Shown one piece after another: positions 1 to 13,800 of a stretch of DNA of 64,000 bases. Position numbers and translations under genes: made by a program. The notes under the pieces were generated by a model. The model had not been told where the DNA came from, did no database searches, and saw only the letters and a program-made list of their open reading frames with translations. Positions within the stretch are counted from its first letter, which is position 1; each line of letters starts with the position of its first letter. This DNA comes from Meandrina meandrites (taxonomy: Eukaryota > Cnidaria > Anthozoa > Scleractinia > Meandrinidae), in NCBI GenBank assembly GCA_963693305.1, contig OY855905.1, positions 22,597,437 through 22,661,436 of the forward strand. The letters are read 5' to 3'.

Positions 1-2917
1 ATTAACCTCTCAAAATCAATTGACTTTTTGGTAAGTCTGTTCAAATCTTTTTTGAAGAGCCCTTTACATACCAAATAACAGTTTTCCTTACCATTTTGTA
101 TACTTCAATTCGTGAAACCTCTAACCTTTAATTTACCTCCGTATAGTCCTCTCAAGTGAGACCCCCCGGGGGGGAATTTCTTGCCATGCAGATAAGAAAT
201 CTTAGGTCTTAGACTAACTATCAGAAAAAAAAATAACGGAAATGATTTGACTTCGAATTTCCACGCAGACATTGTATTTTGCACCATATCTGCATCCTTT
301 TAAAAATGGCGTGGGAAAAACAAACGCGAATTGATGGGAGTGGCCGATTAGTTTCCTTAATACTGGACTCACGCCAGCCCAAGAGGGAGCGGTACACCAA
401 AAAGCAACGCTAACTTGGAGTTTCTGTTCAAATCTAGGCTCTAGACGAAAAGGAAATCAAACTGCCATGAGTGTGGAAAGAGACATCACCGACCCGTTTC
501 GTGAAAGTTACCTTTAAATGCACTGTTATTGTTTTCATTTTTTCTAATTGAAGTGCCATTACGTGATCTTATTATTAATACCCCGCCTTGGCTGCACCCA
601 TTTTAAAACTTGCCACATGGACCCACCATGATATAGCACGACCTTTCAAGAGGGGTTTAAGCAGAAGTTTTCAATATATTACGAGCACCAAACACCAATC
701 CGATATACTAACGCAAGATTATAGTGAAGTTTTCACGCAAAACACTCTAAGTACATGCTAACTAAATTTAGAACCCCCTACCTTTTCACGTTACATTCAT
801 TTTAGTCTTCATTCGGTTATTTCTTATTCTTAGTATGTCAAATCAATCGTTGTTTAAGATTTAATTTAAGTTTAAATACGCCATAATGTGCACAAAATTT
901 TGCACAGAAAAGATATAGCGAATGCTGAAATAACAATTTATTGGCCTAGGGAGTGATGATTGCAGAAGGCGTAATAACGCGGATGCTATGAACGGGAACG
1001 AACAAAACAGAATACAAACTCAAAATTTTAGTTTTGATCCACCGGGCAAAGTTAATAGGAAAGTTTCTACTGGGCCTTGAGGAATGTTTTGCAACATATC
1101 ATGGTGTAAAATAGTGCTCAATATGTTTTGATGTCCCCTAGAGTTCGATTTATATTGTTTTGATATATTTTGTGTCAATCAAATCTATACCTTCGTGTGC
1201 ATAATACAGGATCTACAGCAGGGGTCCATGGACTCCCGGTTAAGTGAGTTAATCTTTAACAACGGGAAGTTTTTATTTGATATAAATGATAATACTTGGT
1301 CGAGTTTTGCATGAGTCAATAGACATTTCACCAGCGCGCCGTCGAATATCCCTCATAGATAATAATGAGAGCGAGCAGTGTAATTGTTTTTATAAAAAAC
1401 TTTCTTTGTTCTGTTATAAAAAAGGAAATTTAAGGAAATTTTTCCAACATAAATGAAAACTAACCCTTTTTAAGTCTTTATTTGTGGCTTTGATATGCGC
1501 TTAGAAATGACTATAGACGAAAAGCCGACAACAGCCAATCAAACTACGGGTTTATGATAGACAAAGGGCTATTTTCTACCAAGGTAAATTGGCTATATAG
1601 TTTTATTGAGAAGAGAAACGATGCTTTGATCGTTATCCTGACGAAAGGCTAAAACCTAAAAAGTTTTACAAAACTTGACTGCGGAGTACCATATTTACTC
1701 AAAGTGGATAATAAACTAAGTATTTTCATTTTCACGCCTACACAGTTCAACTTTGGAAGCTTATCCCCTGAGCAGTTTGAAAAATAAATTCCAAATCAAT
1801 AACAAAGCAGATTGAAGTAGAAAATCAGTGCTTAAAAAGTTTACCTTTAAGTCGCTGGAGACAGATGTTTAATAAACCTTACACGAAATAAACCTGGTAT
1901 GCTATATTTCCGACGCTAACGGGGACTTCTAGAACGAGAACGGGACTGGGGACAAGCGCGCACCTGTTGCGCGTGCGCATTGGGCTTTTTTTCTTACTCT
2001 TTGAAAGAAAATAACGATGATTCCTTATCAGTTTTTAAGGACTGTAATATCTTCCGCTAGCAAATTAAAATCCATTTTAAAACAGTTTCTTTGTTCTTTT
2101 CAGTTACTTTGCATTCAAAAATCTCTCCGCGGGCAAAGTTTAAGCTATGTTTGCATCTCTACTTGGAAGAGTCAATTAATTATGTTGAAGGCAGTGTTGT
2201 CTTAAAAAACGTCATCGTTTTTCTTTATGCCAAATAGTCAAGCTTCACTTTTAACGCCAGAACAGTTCACAGTGAATTTTCCCCTAGAAATATGGTTATT
2301 TAATTTGCAAGTGTGAGATTCCACGTCTTTCGTGGACGGTTCAAGAACGAAGAAGAAAAAAAAAACACAAGTCGCATAATGTCTCCATTAGTGCTTATAT
2401 TGAGCACGTGAACAACAAAACAATGTCAAAACTGTGTAGGAAATATGATTTTATTGCTCTTTCCCCATTCTTCAATAATATAGTTCACCCAGCTTTGAAC
2501 CATAAAATAACGTGATACTAGTCATTTTTTCCTTATAATACAAAGAATGATTTTAGCTATAGAAAAAGACCGGAATTAGAAGACAATATGTGAGATCGTT
2601 AAACTTACATAAACAAATGCAATTTGCGGTTTTCAAGTTGTGTTCATGAATTAATATCAATCGTTCGCACGCAACACAAAATTGCATTGTTGATCACAAG
2701 ATCCAAACATAAGAATGATCCAATCCTTTTTTCCTTTATCAGGCTTGAATTGTTCATTCATAAAAATGACTGGAAACTTTTTCCGGATAAACTATGACCT
2801 GAATACAGCTTTGTAAGATACTAAATACATAAAATTAAATTATCATAATCCAGACGTTATATATAAATTATGTTCTTGTCCCTAATTCAAGTCTTTGTTC
2901 TATTTTTTATAGTCTAT
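1..2917. other. Gene-free AT-rich stretch downstream of foxQ2
   Basis: I find no credible coding exon, RNA gene or clear repeat here. Open frames are short (about 60 residues) and have no recognisable domain. The stretch lies 3' of the minus-strand foxQ2 gene, so its right end (roughly 2.4-2.9 kb) probably includes that gene's 3' untranslated region. A TTTATT (AATAAA on the minus strand) near 2451 is a possible but distant polyadenylation signal. Confidence 0.5.
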
Positions 2918-3727
2918 TTAATGCGGCGGAGACAGTAAACTCTGGACGTCGAAGCTTCTTCTTCGTCCTTGTTCGTGTTCAGGCGAAGACCGTTCGATGG
3001 AAACACAATCGCTTTCTCTGTCTCTGATTTCATCCCGATCGCGTTCTTCGTATCTCGGCGGAGTTGTTTCCCTTTGGGTAATCGTACTAGGCTTAGGCTC
3101 TTCACTGAAAAAGGCGAAGTAACGGTGTGAATCACTAAGAAGTCGCTCCGATTTCAAATCCAACTTGAGACACTTTCCAGCTCTTCTCCGTCGGTAGTCA
3201 CCGTGCAAGAAATCTTCATAGTACATGGGACAAATCGTCCAGAAGTGTCCCTTGCCATTCGGACTGCGACCAGCCTTGATGAAGCAATCGTTCAGGGAAA
3301 GGTTATGCCGAATGCTGTTCCTCCATCCACTGCCTTTGGTCCTAAAGTACGGGTAGCGGGTCAGGATGTAACTGTAGATATCGCTTAGTACAAGCTTTTT
3401 CTCCGGAGAGCTGAGGATCGCCTCCGCGATAAGCCCGATGTATGACTGACTGGGTTTCTCGTACGACCTAGCCAGGGAACTTCCCGGGGGAAGGAAGAAA
3501 CTACAGCCTCCCATGGAAGATACAGCCGGCAAGAAGCTTGAAAAATCCAGCTGGGTAACAGCTGGTGGTGGTGGCGGAGGAACGTAGCAGCTCAGTTTGG
3601 AAGGTGGTAGTCCCCACGAATACCACGCTGGTGGATATGCACTCCAAGTTGCTGTACTAGCAGCAGGTGGAACTGGAACATACTCTACATCTTTTTCGTA
3701 GCTTGGAACAGGACTAAACGCTGACAT
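2918..3727 (-). CDS. foxQ2: FoxQ2-family forkhead transcription factor
   Basis: Predicted 269-residue nuclear DNA-binding protein in one uninterrupted frame. The forkhead domain spans about residues 91-184. Helix 3 reads WRNSIRHNLS (about 135-144), and ILSSPEKKL, FIKAGRSPNGKG and EDF..GDYRRRR are hallmarks of the FoxQ2 class rather than FoxA, FoxC or FoxG. The N-terminus is rich in proline and aromatic residues (a PPPPPP run near residue 50). The acidic/arginine-rich C-terminus ends in FDVQSLL (about 259-265), resembling an Eh1 motif that recruits Groucho/TLE co-repressors. I chose the ATG at 3727; the frame stays open 17 codons further, but only from a TTG. FoxQ2 genes are known to act in aboral/apical and sensory patterning in cnidarians and other animals; that role here is inferred from the family. 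No frameshift or missing recognition-helix residue is visible. Confidence 0.93.
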   Translation of the reverse strand: MSAFSPVPSYEKDVEYVPVPPAASTATWSAYPPAWYSWGLPPSKLSCYVPPPPPPAVTQLDFSSFLPAVSSMGGCSFFLPPGSSLARSYEKPSQSYIGLIAEAILSSPEKKLVLSDIYSYILTRYPYFRTKGSGWRNSIRHNLSLNDCFIKAGRSPNGKGHFWTICPMYYEDFLHGDYRRRRAGKCLKLDLKSERLLSDSHRYFAFFSEEPKPSTITQRETTPPRYEERDRDEIRDRESDCVSIERSSPEHEQGRRRSFDVQSLLSPPH

Positions 3728-3980
3728 CTTTCTCTGTAAATGATTCTTTGAAAAAGCAAAGGCAGATGTAAGTCTCAATTGAACTGTCTAAGACAAGAAG
3801 CGTTCAAGTTGCTTCACGAAGCACTATACTGTTTTGCTCTTGAGCATTTCAGCTTATAAACGCTCGGCTAGCGTGCCACGTGACCGAGCCAATACGGTGA
3901 CTTGCAAGCGGTCTTTTGTTCCACTTTCGAGGTGGATAATCACGCGTGGGAACTGTAACATTACGACCACATGCGGAGAA

Positions 3981-3988
3981 TATTTATA
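3981..3988 (-). promoter_or_regulatory. Possible TATA box upstream of foxQ2
   Basis: The minus strand reads TATAAATA about 250 bases upstream of the foxQ2 ATG. A second, weaker TATAAG lies nearer, at about 3854-3859. Either could set a transcription start giving a short leader. In AT-rich DNA such matches are common, so this is a weak call. Confidence 0.25.
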
Positions 3989-6900
3989 GCGTTTATATTT
4001 GAAGTGGGAAACTGAGAATAAGATCCCCGGGATTGCACGCATGGGTAGCATTCGACATCCCCGTTATAAAAAAATGACAAGGAGAAATACATTCTTTTTC
4101 AACTTGATTTTGTGTTTTTAGCTTTTCCTAAGATGCAGATTAACTCAACTGGAGTTTTTTGTGAATTGTTTAGGCTGGCTTGCGTGTTTGTAGTCTTTGG
4201 CCGATTTTCCATTAATCCCCCCCTCACGCAGGTAATCTATTTATCACCCGTAAGCAACATCGCTAAGCCGAATGCGATAAGTGCTTTAAAAAGTGTGTAT
4301 ATTTTGATCTTTTAGTTGGTTTTATCCGTTTAATTAGTCCATTGTCTAGAGAATTATAAGTCTGCCGAGTAAATCCCGGAAACAAAGCGTGAATTTTCGC
4401 ACGTTTTGTTCGCGTACACGAGTCGTACAAAAAACGAAGATGATACTTTTCCCCCTAACCTCAAAATGTACGCATGTTCGAACAGTCTTTGAAACTGCTG
4501 TAGTACGTTTCCAAGGTTTCGTGCTCAACTTACGGCGATAATGTTGTTTAATATTAAACGTTAAAAATATTTCAGGCAGGGAATTACTTCATAACTAAGT
4601 TGTATATTATGAGACCTCACTCACATGTCAGAAATATCCTGATTCACAGCTGCGAGAGAAAGCTAGAAGTGCTTTCACTTTTGTTGATATCGTCGCACGC
4701 AATTAGAGAGAGTGTGCTCAAATGAGAAACGTTTGATAAATCGAAAAGCAGAAATCGAGTCAAAGTTTTCAAGCAGAATGTTCAATTCCTTTACTTGGTG
4801 AAGAATTTAGCGGAAGAGGAAAGTTCGAGCTAGGAGAGAAGTTTAAAGATGTTCGTGTATGGATAAAAGTAAACTCACGTATTTCGATAAAAGTCGATAT
4901 TGGTGGATAATTAAAGGCAATATTTAGCTGGTATCACAACACCATAAATTCAAAATATGTCACGGAAGTTTACACAAACTAAACAAATCGATAGCATTAT
5001 CGCGGGTGTAATTGCAGACTTGAAACTAAATAAACAGGTAACCTAAATCAGAAATTCTGCCAACAAAAAATAGTTGACAAACGTCCTATGAAGACAATTG
5101 TTGTCCTTGAAACTCATCAAGTTATTTTATAGCTGCGCTGCTGTACTGTTTTTCAAATATTGGCTTGGAAGTAAGTGTGGTTGCAAGTACGAGTATTTTA
5201 AATTCCGGAAACCTCTGCCAAATATTGCTCCCTTTATAACTCAAATGGAAGTATTTTTTAAAAGCTACCGGATATCAAAACTAAGCCTGACAGCACATAA
5301 GTTAAATTTGACAGCAGCTGAAATTCCGCAGAAATTTTTACTTCAGCCATTGATTTTTGCCATAAAGGCCCAAACCAACGAGATTAAACGCATTTTTTTG
5401 TTCAGAACCTTTGTTTTCTAACTACTAAAGCTCCAAAAGGGACCATCATCTCATGTCTTATCATATTTCCAGTATATAATTACGCATACATGTCCGATGA
5501 GAATATCTCATTATACAAATTCTCCTGAAAGTACTTTAACAAATATACAGAGGCCAGTGTGGAGAATTTTCATGTTGAGATAAAAAAGGAAAGTTGATGT
5601 AAAGTACACAAAAGTGACTTGAATTTCTCTTATGAACAGTTTCAAAATCGGGTGTTTGGGCGATTGCCAGAAGAATGCTTCAAAGTTGCAGTTATTTAAC
5701 TGATCCAACAAACGGGACTTACTTCAAAAGGTCTCATGAACATACCAACGGGATGTGGATGGTTTTAGCAACAGATAAACAGGATTTCTCAAGAACGTTC
5801 CGTAGCAGCACAGGGGTCATAGTTTTTGCAATATCTTTAACAAAATAACATACTGAAATGAGTCTATACTTAAGATCTCTAATATCGATTTGTATTGAAG
5901 TTAAAATGCATCGATTTATATATTACATACCAAAGTTATATCACTTATATGCCGAGCAGAAAAGCAGTCGGGTAACACAACAACGTAACGGTGTGGCTTC
6001 GATTTCTCCTTCGTCAAAAATCTGGTGTGAAGTTTGTCCGCCAATGAACTGCAACCCAAAACAATTCGACATGCAGGACATGACCACATGGAAGGAACCA
6101 ATGTTTTACTACAAAACAGCGATCTGTTTACAAAACGTAAAATGAACTCGTTGAGGCGACAGATTAAAGCTCGCTCCGCTGTGAAAAGCGCAAATTATTC
6201 TGTTTTAAATATCAATATCTCTGAATATATCTCTGACTTACATACCGAACACAACAATTCAATTTCCTGCTTGCATGTTCAGCTACAGTAGTCATCACTA
6301 CTTCTGATTTTTTTTTCTATATGAACAAAAATATACCTTATGGTTAAATTATTATCAATTATAGCTAACATAAGACCGTAAGTGACCACCATTTTGGTGA
6401 CTTTTTTATGACCTCCAGAATTCGAACAGAGTTTAATTTGTGACTGTACTCGGATGGACGGGTTATAGAAACGCCCGTGAAATAACGTTCAGCGAATTCA
6501 AGCTAATAACAACTGAAGTAAAACAAGTGTTTCCACTTGGCTGTCTACACAGCACAACAATCTCTTTAGAAACTCATTTCCGATCTACACCTATCAGCCT
6601 GTATCAAAAATAGACCAAGGGTCGTGGCCTTAGTCAGGCAATTTTTAAAATATTTCAGTTTTTTGTTCATGAAGCTTCGGTGTGAGTTTTGGCAGTCTTG
6701 CAAAAGAAACTGTTTCTGTTTAGAAAACTACAGGATCTCGACCATTTGGGAACGGTCATTTCTTGAACGAAATTACGCAGCATAAAAAACTGTCAAGTCA
6801 TCGCTTTTCCGAAACAACTTCTAAGACAGATGAGTTTGTTTTGGATACTGTTGCTATGCCATACACACTTAGTAAATTCCATTAAAAAGATTTTTAGATA

Positions 6901-7000
6901 AGTTTTAATATCAAGTAATTGTCCTATTGTTTAAGTTTATGCGAATTTTCGTTTATCTAAAATTAGAAAAACATTTTCGAGAACAGAGGAGCATGAATGG
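3989..7000. other. Gene-free region upstream of foxQ2
   Basis: No exon or RNA gene is recognised. The longest open frames (for example 107 codons at 5098-5421) are lysine/phenylalanine-rich products of AT-rich DNA, have no known motif, and start at non-ATG codons. As the 5' flank of a developmental regulator the stretch could hold enhancers, but nothing in the sequence alone shows it. Confidence 0.4.
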
Positions 7001-8410
7001 TAAACTGAATACTCGAATACTTTTCATAACCTGCAGGTTTCCACCAAGTTGGAAACTATGCCCCTGAGACGCTAGTTAATAAATTAATGCTGAAGGAAGT
7101 ATACCGTATAATTTCAAACCTGAGGAGTATTTTACACCATAATCATACATTAAACGCGTTTACAAATATCGTTGAAAATCTTTTGTCCTATAAGTAAGTC
7201 ATATAGGCTTTAGGAAATTAAGTGTTTGGTTTAAGTCGAACATTGCTAAGATTTCGAAAATCTTAGAATTTTTAGGAAATTTTAAGAACTTTTAAGAAAA
7301 CAATTACCACTTTTGAAAGATCGGAGGCATGCCATAACAGAAATCAGTTTTGCAAATTACCTTTCGAAGCAATATAATCTGTAAGAATCTGTGTTTCTAC
7401 GAATATCATTCTATAAAGTTGCTTCGTTAGAAAATAATACATGCAATACTAAATGAAAGGAAAAGTGGAAACTAACAAAACTGTGTCCATTTTTAAATGA
7501 ACTTAAAGCTTAAAGCCAAGCATATCCGAATCGTAACACGCAACTCACTTTAAAAACGAGAGATTATGCTAAATGTTCTCCTGCTCATGATTTCATGTGT
7601 CAGGATTTCTTCAGGCAAAAATTTACAAATTTTTAAGGACTTTGTTTTTGAAGAATGCTTTCCAAAGCTTAAACAACAATGCTGAAACTTCAAATGAATT
7701 TCGTGAGAAGCAATTATAAAGTAATTTCGTATTATAAAGTAATGTTGGTGCTGAGAACCCTTTTCACCGTTAATTCAATTTGACAGCTTTATTGTTGATG
7801 AAAAGACACCATGAAATCAAATGCAAAATGTATAATATTGCAAAACGGTTGTAAAGGAGGAAATCTAGCACTCAACAAGCTGCTTTCTTCCAGCTCAATA
7901 AGAAGGCATTTCACGATTCAACACCTTATTTTCATACTTGTTTGAATTTAAGGCATTTTTATTCTCCATGGCGTGAAAATTCTGTACCTTTTTTTTGTCA
8001 GAAATTTATCAGAAAGTTATAAATAAAACAAATTTCAAAGCCGCATGATTGAGCGATAAACGTAGAATTACCACGTCGCCTTGTCTACTGTTAATTATAG
8101 TCTACGAGAGACCATGCTTTCAACTTTCTTGGTCAGAAGCATATTTCCGAAACCTGATATTTTTAGTTCTGTCTATATTGACCTAAAGCAGTAAGAAATT
8201 TGTCCTCAAACAAACACTGCTATTGTTTAAGCGTTATTTATGGAACGGAAGTTTAAGAAAGATAAATATCATAAAAATCTGCTTGCTCGCTGGAACTTTT
8301 CACGAATTAAGTACGAAAAAGAACTATAATTACTTTGGAAGAGCCTCAGTACATCTCAGTACATCTCTTTAAAAGGACGCCAAAATGAAATGCGAACTAC
8401 GGAAGTTGTA

Positions 8411-8430
8411 TATACACACACACACACACC
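8411..8430. repeat. (CA)n microsatellite
   Basis: A short run of alternating CA dinucleotides within the degenerate repeat field. It carries no other signal. Confidence 0.85.
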
Positions 8431-10820
8431 GCGTTTTGTATATAAACGACAAACTGTTCCCCTTTCCTTCCGCTCTTTTAAACTTAATATCAATATTACA
8501 CATGCAGTGAATTTCTGCTTGCTTTTACCAATTCTCTTGAAATGAGTTGCTAAACAAGCATGTTTCTGTCACACGATCATTCTCGTCGGTTTTACGATGT
8601 CTATTCGCCGCCAAGCCAATTGCCTTCATTATCAAGTTTGGGTTTATTATGAAACTAAATAGCTTCTAATTCCTTTTGAATGAAATCATTAACGTTAAAA
8701 GCATATTAAAAAACAGCCATTTAGTCTTGCACAACGTTATCCCAATTCTATTTTAATTAAACATTTAAAATATTGCTTTACGAACTAAACAATAAAATAT
8801 TCTTCGGCAAGTTCTGAAAGGGAGGAGTTGAGGTTTGGTGTTTAGATTTATGGTCAGCGTCCCTTAATCAGTTTATTTTCGAAAAAAAATGTGTAATCTG
8901 ATTTAAAAATAAAATTGATTATTAAGAATAAAATAATAAACTAAAACATGGAAGTTAGTACGTCGCGTGACTAGGTTTGATCTTTGGAACAGGAAGATAA
9001 AACAAAGTTTGCCTTACGATCACGCATGGCAACGGAAACTCCATAGTTACGAGATCTATATGTGATCTATTCACTACCTCTTACATATCTTGATTCCTAT
9101 CGGCTATAAATCAAATATAAATTATCTTTGTAGAAAGTTTTGTTCTCTCAGTGTCTTAAAAACTGAATGGCCGATAGTGGCTTTTCATCGGTAAGTGGAT
9201 CACACATTCAATAGTTTTAATTCGGTCATTGTTTGATTTCGTTGTTGTATACGATATTTGTATGATGACGTTAACACACTCCATTGCTCTCCTTGTTCTT
9301 TTATACCTTCTTTCTTCGTCATTAAAGGTAATTAGTTTTTGGATTTTTCCCACTTATAATGAAAACGTCGAGAACTTCCATACGATTCAGCTGTAAATGC
9401 GTTGTCTTTTCATTACGAATACATCATAAAAGTTCTAATCACTTCCAGTGACTTGAGACTTGAGACTTGTTTCTGGCACGTACAAACGTCAAACAAACGA
9501 AGTAAAGAGCAGTACTAAATGAGAGAAGTAGGTGTTGATAATGACGCAAGTTTGTAGAGAATGTACGTTTGCATAAGGTTAAGGGTTACGTCTCAGACAA
9601 GTAATATTGTAATCATGTCTGTGTGGTTTGTTTGTGTCAGGAAAATTGCTATGATATCTAATTACCTGAAAAGACCGATGGCACAAAGTACGACGATTGA
9701 CGAAAGTGGCAAGAATACCTTTTACTAAAATACCAATTATGTTCATGGTGTGTTATAACGTTAGGTGATTAAAACTCTTTAAACACTTATGAAAACATTC
9801 AATATCCGGCCTTTAATTTGCGTTTTAGTCCATTTCAGTGCTTACGTCAAATTAAGGTCATTACAGAGCTGTCACAAGCACTAGCAAAAATTGTATATCG
9901 TGCCAAGTTATAGAATGGTGATTTAAGAAGAAAGGGAATTCATAAGCAAGTATAGCTACGTGATTGACTAAACTGACTGACTTGCGGACAGACACACGGA
10001 GACAGACTGAATGACTAACCGACTGACTGTCCTTCTGAGTATGAAATTAAGAAATTTAATTTCGAAACAATGACCAAAATCATATGTTTTTCATGAATAA
10101 ACCCACAATTGTGTTTTTTGTTCCGTCAATATGTGGAGCAATTATTTCGCTTACGTTGAGGCATTTTACTGAATTACTCGTGCATAAAGATATATATGCC
10201 ATCACGTAAGTTAAGTTTCTTCAAGATCCTTAAAGTGTATTAAAAGTTGTAAATATCTAAACCAGTTTGTTACAGGATAGCCACTTTGAAGGTGCATTGT
10301 CGTTAACGTTATAGAATCGTGTTGTCCGTTGTAAAAACTGAGAAATCAAAAATCTAAAATATTCGTGTGAAGGAATTTGTGACCCCAACATGGCGACCAC
10401 GTTATATTGCCTGGAGTGCATTTCATAACTTAGGATTCTCTATAGTTTTTATATTCTCACTTCTACAATCAAGAATACTGTTTTATTTTGTCTTTCTAAT
10501 CATGAAATAATTTTCTCATGATAAAGCTATAATTAAAACAGATTTTAAAGCCGTTAATTACATGTTGGACTCAGTGCTAAACATCAAATTTACCGAAGTC
10601 AGCAGAACCGGCTTTGTCTCATAAAATTTTGTTAGTCATTGCTCGTTTAAAGCATATAAATTTTCATTTGGTATAAGTGCCGCCTCCGAAATCTTTTGAA
10701 AACTTGCTTGGTTAGAAAATATCCTCAGTCTATAATTGCGAAGGTTTCATATATATTGACCTTAAGCAGTAAGAAATTTGTACTCAAACAAACATTGCTT
10801 TCGTGTTTGAAGTATTATTA

Positions 10821-10855
10821 CGATATTTTGTCGTTATGATAACGACAAAATATCG
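10821..10855. repeat. Perfect 17-bp inverted repeat (hairpin)
   Basis: Two exact 17-base arms beginning CGATATTTTG are separated by a single base, making a near-perfect palindrome of 35 bases. It lies inside one copy of the degenerate repeat unit and next to no gene. It could be a transposon relic or form a cruciform; no function can be read from it. Confidence 0.8.
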
Positions 10856-13800
10856 AGAAAAAATGTCTTGCTCGTTGAATATTTACACGAACCACACGAC
10901 ACATACACCTGGTACCGAAAACATAAACAGTTGCACGAAAACATTTGTACCGACATGAAATGCAATCTCAGCATTAACGTATCAAGGCTGACATCCCTTC
11001 GTCGCCTCTAACGAACGCAGTGTAGGTCATTGAAAATCACTTTTCAACTCCATCCACTAAAAATATACCGACAGCATTTTTTAATAGAAGGAACAAAACG
11101 ACTGATATTATTGCAAAGACTAAACATTTGTTTGAAAACAGCATCAGAACATCTCCTCAAATCATGATATGCAACATACCAGTTAACAGAAAAGAAAGTT
11201 GGAAACGAAGGACCAAAGTATATAACCCTTCTCTTCTGCCTGTTCTTCTTTTGTCCAATTAAAATTAATATCTCAATTCAGAATTTGTAATCAATGAGTG
11301 GAGGGATTCAGTCAAGAGATTCCCTCTACAAAATTTCTAAGAACGCCGGTTTTTTATCACGCAATCACTTCTTCTTAGTGTATGATGGCTGTTCGCCGAA
11401 GACATTTTCTCGCTCAGCAACCAATTGGATTTAGTTTAATAAATAAACACCTTTTGGATGAAATAATTACAATAAATGAAGACTAACAGCAGACGTGCAG
11501 TGCAACACAGAGATTTTTTAACATTCTATTCAAAAAGGCATTTAAAATATTGTTTTACGAGTCTCATACGAGAAAATATTCTTGGGAAAGCCCTAAAAGG
11601 GAGGAGTCGTGGTTTGGTAAGCTTGGGGTTATAGTAAGTTTCCCTTAATCTTTACATTTTGGAAAACATTATCCGTTTAAAGAAAAAAGTTATTGAATTT
11701 AAAAACATTAACAAAATATAGACGTATACGCTTTGCGTGATAAAATATGCCTGCTTCAACGCCAACATAGCGCTTTCAGGTTTTGGTCACGCATAGCAAC
11801 AGGTAAGAAATTTGCATAGTTACCGCTTTAACCAATGTGCTATTTCATTCTTTTCTGTTCTACCGATTCAGCAATTTTTTCCCTTTTAAACCGATAAAGG
11901 AAATAGAAATTTGTGCTAGGTCATGGACTAATTTCAGATTCTTAGCGGTGACCAGCGATAGTGTCATTGATCGGAAAGTGGATAATCATTTTCTTTGTTG
12001 TATAATAAAATTAAAGCCATGAGTTTAACCCATTCCATTCCTATATTCAACAAAAAATGAAAAGTTAAAGAGAAAAACCGGCAGAATATGATATTGCAAA
12101 AGGATCAAAGAGAAGACGCGATTTATTGATAAACATTTTAAAACCAATAACGTGAAAATGTTTTCATACAAACTTTGAGAGAGGTAGAATTGGTTATCAA
12201 TAACTGTAACAGCTTTTTTTGCATGGAGTCTTCGGAATTTTATGTTTAATCCCAGAGCGATTAACAAATGGAAAAATAATTAATTCTAATAGAACTTGAT
12301 TCAAAATAATGAACTACTTTCAATGTTGACAGTAATCTCGGTGGTTACATGATACTTCGGCTAACGATACTTCCATATCTCGAGAGGTTCCCATTTCCTT
12401 AAACGCTCTCAGCCCTAAAAGCAATCAGCGTTCAGTTTCAATTTTTCATCATCATGGCCTGAAAAGAGGCTTTGTGAACGAGAGGAAAGAATTAAACGAT
12501 GGCATCAGTTACAGAACTTGTTCACTGGCTATTATATCAAAATCAGCCATAGAAATTTACTGAATAACAGTCTTGAAGGAAAATTGTCTTAACAAGTGGA
12601 GTGATGAAATTCTTGGAATAAATATTAAATGAAATGTATGGAGACAAGGAAGAAGAATTTACATGCAGCCTTCATGAAGGTTAAAGTGATATTCTAATCG
12701 TGTGTCACAACAATAGCGTGAAACTTCCCACCAAAAAGGTGAACAAGCATCTAAAGCTATGAAAGAGAACTTTATAAAATATGTGCGATGCCATTCAATA
12801 AGTGGTTTTTACTGCCTAGCCCACATTTATGACGATGTTGTTGTAACAAGTACTTAGAACAAAAACCGCGTCACAGTCAGTAAAAGATGGCACTAAAAGT
12901 GGCCTTCTCAGAGTAAATTCGAAAGCGAATATTACTAATTTCGCACTGCGGAAGCAACCGTACGTTAGAGACTTCAGGGTATTGCACGAATGGGTGATGC
13001 AAACAACTAAACGTGTCTTAACACATGTCTACTTTTGTTCCGTCAATACTGCCGATATATAGCGCAGCTTGACAGACAACTATATATACTTAGACATTTA
13101 ACGTAATTGCCCTTGAAATTACCTGCATTCCACGAACACCAAGCTCTGAAAAGTATCACAAAAAGCTCACAGATTTTAAAAAATTATCTGCAGTAACGTT
13201 AGAAGAACAGAACACTTCTCTTGATGGCTAAGCAAAAATTCGACGAACACCGCCGTGACGTAGAAACTTCAACCGTTTCACTTGCAGTAACCTATTAACT
13301 CATTATAAAATTAAAACGTAAAAATTAGTCTCCTTTATATACAATGGCATTGTGCGTTGTCATGATGAGCATAAAAAAGCTTTCTAATAGTTAAAAATAA
13401 AACAAATTAAAAAGCTGTAATTGACTTTGTAAGTAAGCTCTATAGGCCGTGAAATTATAAAGCAATAACGTTACACGAAAAGCGTGATATTGGTGCTGAC
13501 TTATCTTTTCTTTGTATTCATTGTCCGCTATGCGACGTTTTTGACCTTTAGCAGTAAAAAAGTTCCGTCGGTTCAAACAAACATTCAATGATTTCTTTAT
13601 TAAAGTGTTACCTTTGGAACGGAAGTTTATAGCTAAGATGGTCAGGAATATCATAAACACTCTTAGGTTCACTGAATTTACACGAATTACACGTAATTAG
13701 TAACAAAAAATGTTTGTAAAATGCAACCTCTCAGTTATAATGTAAGCATACGTTTGACTCAGTGCTTTAACTGCGCAGACCGATAGCTTACCTCAGATGA

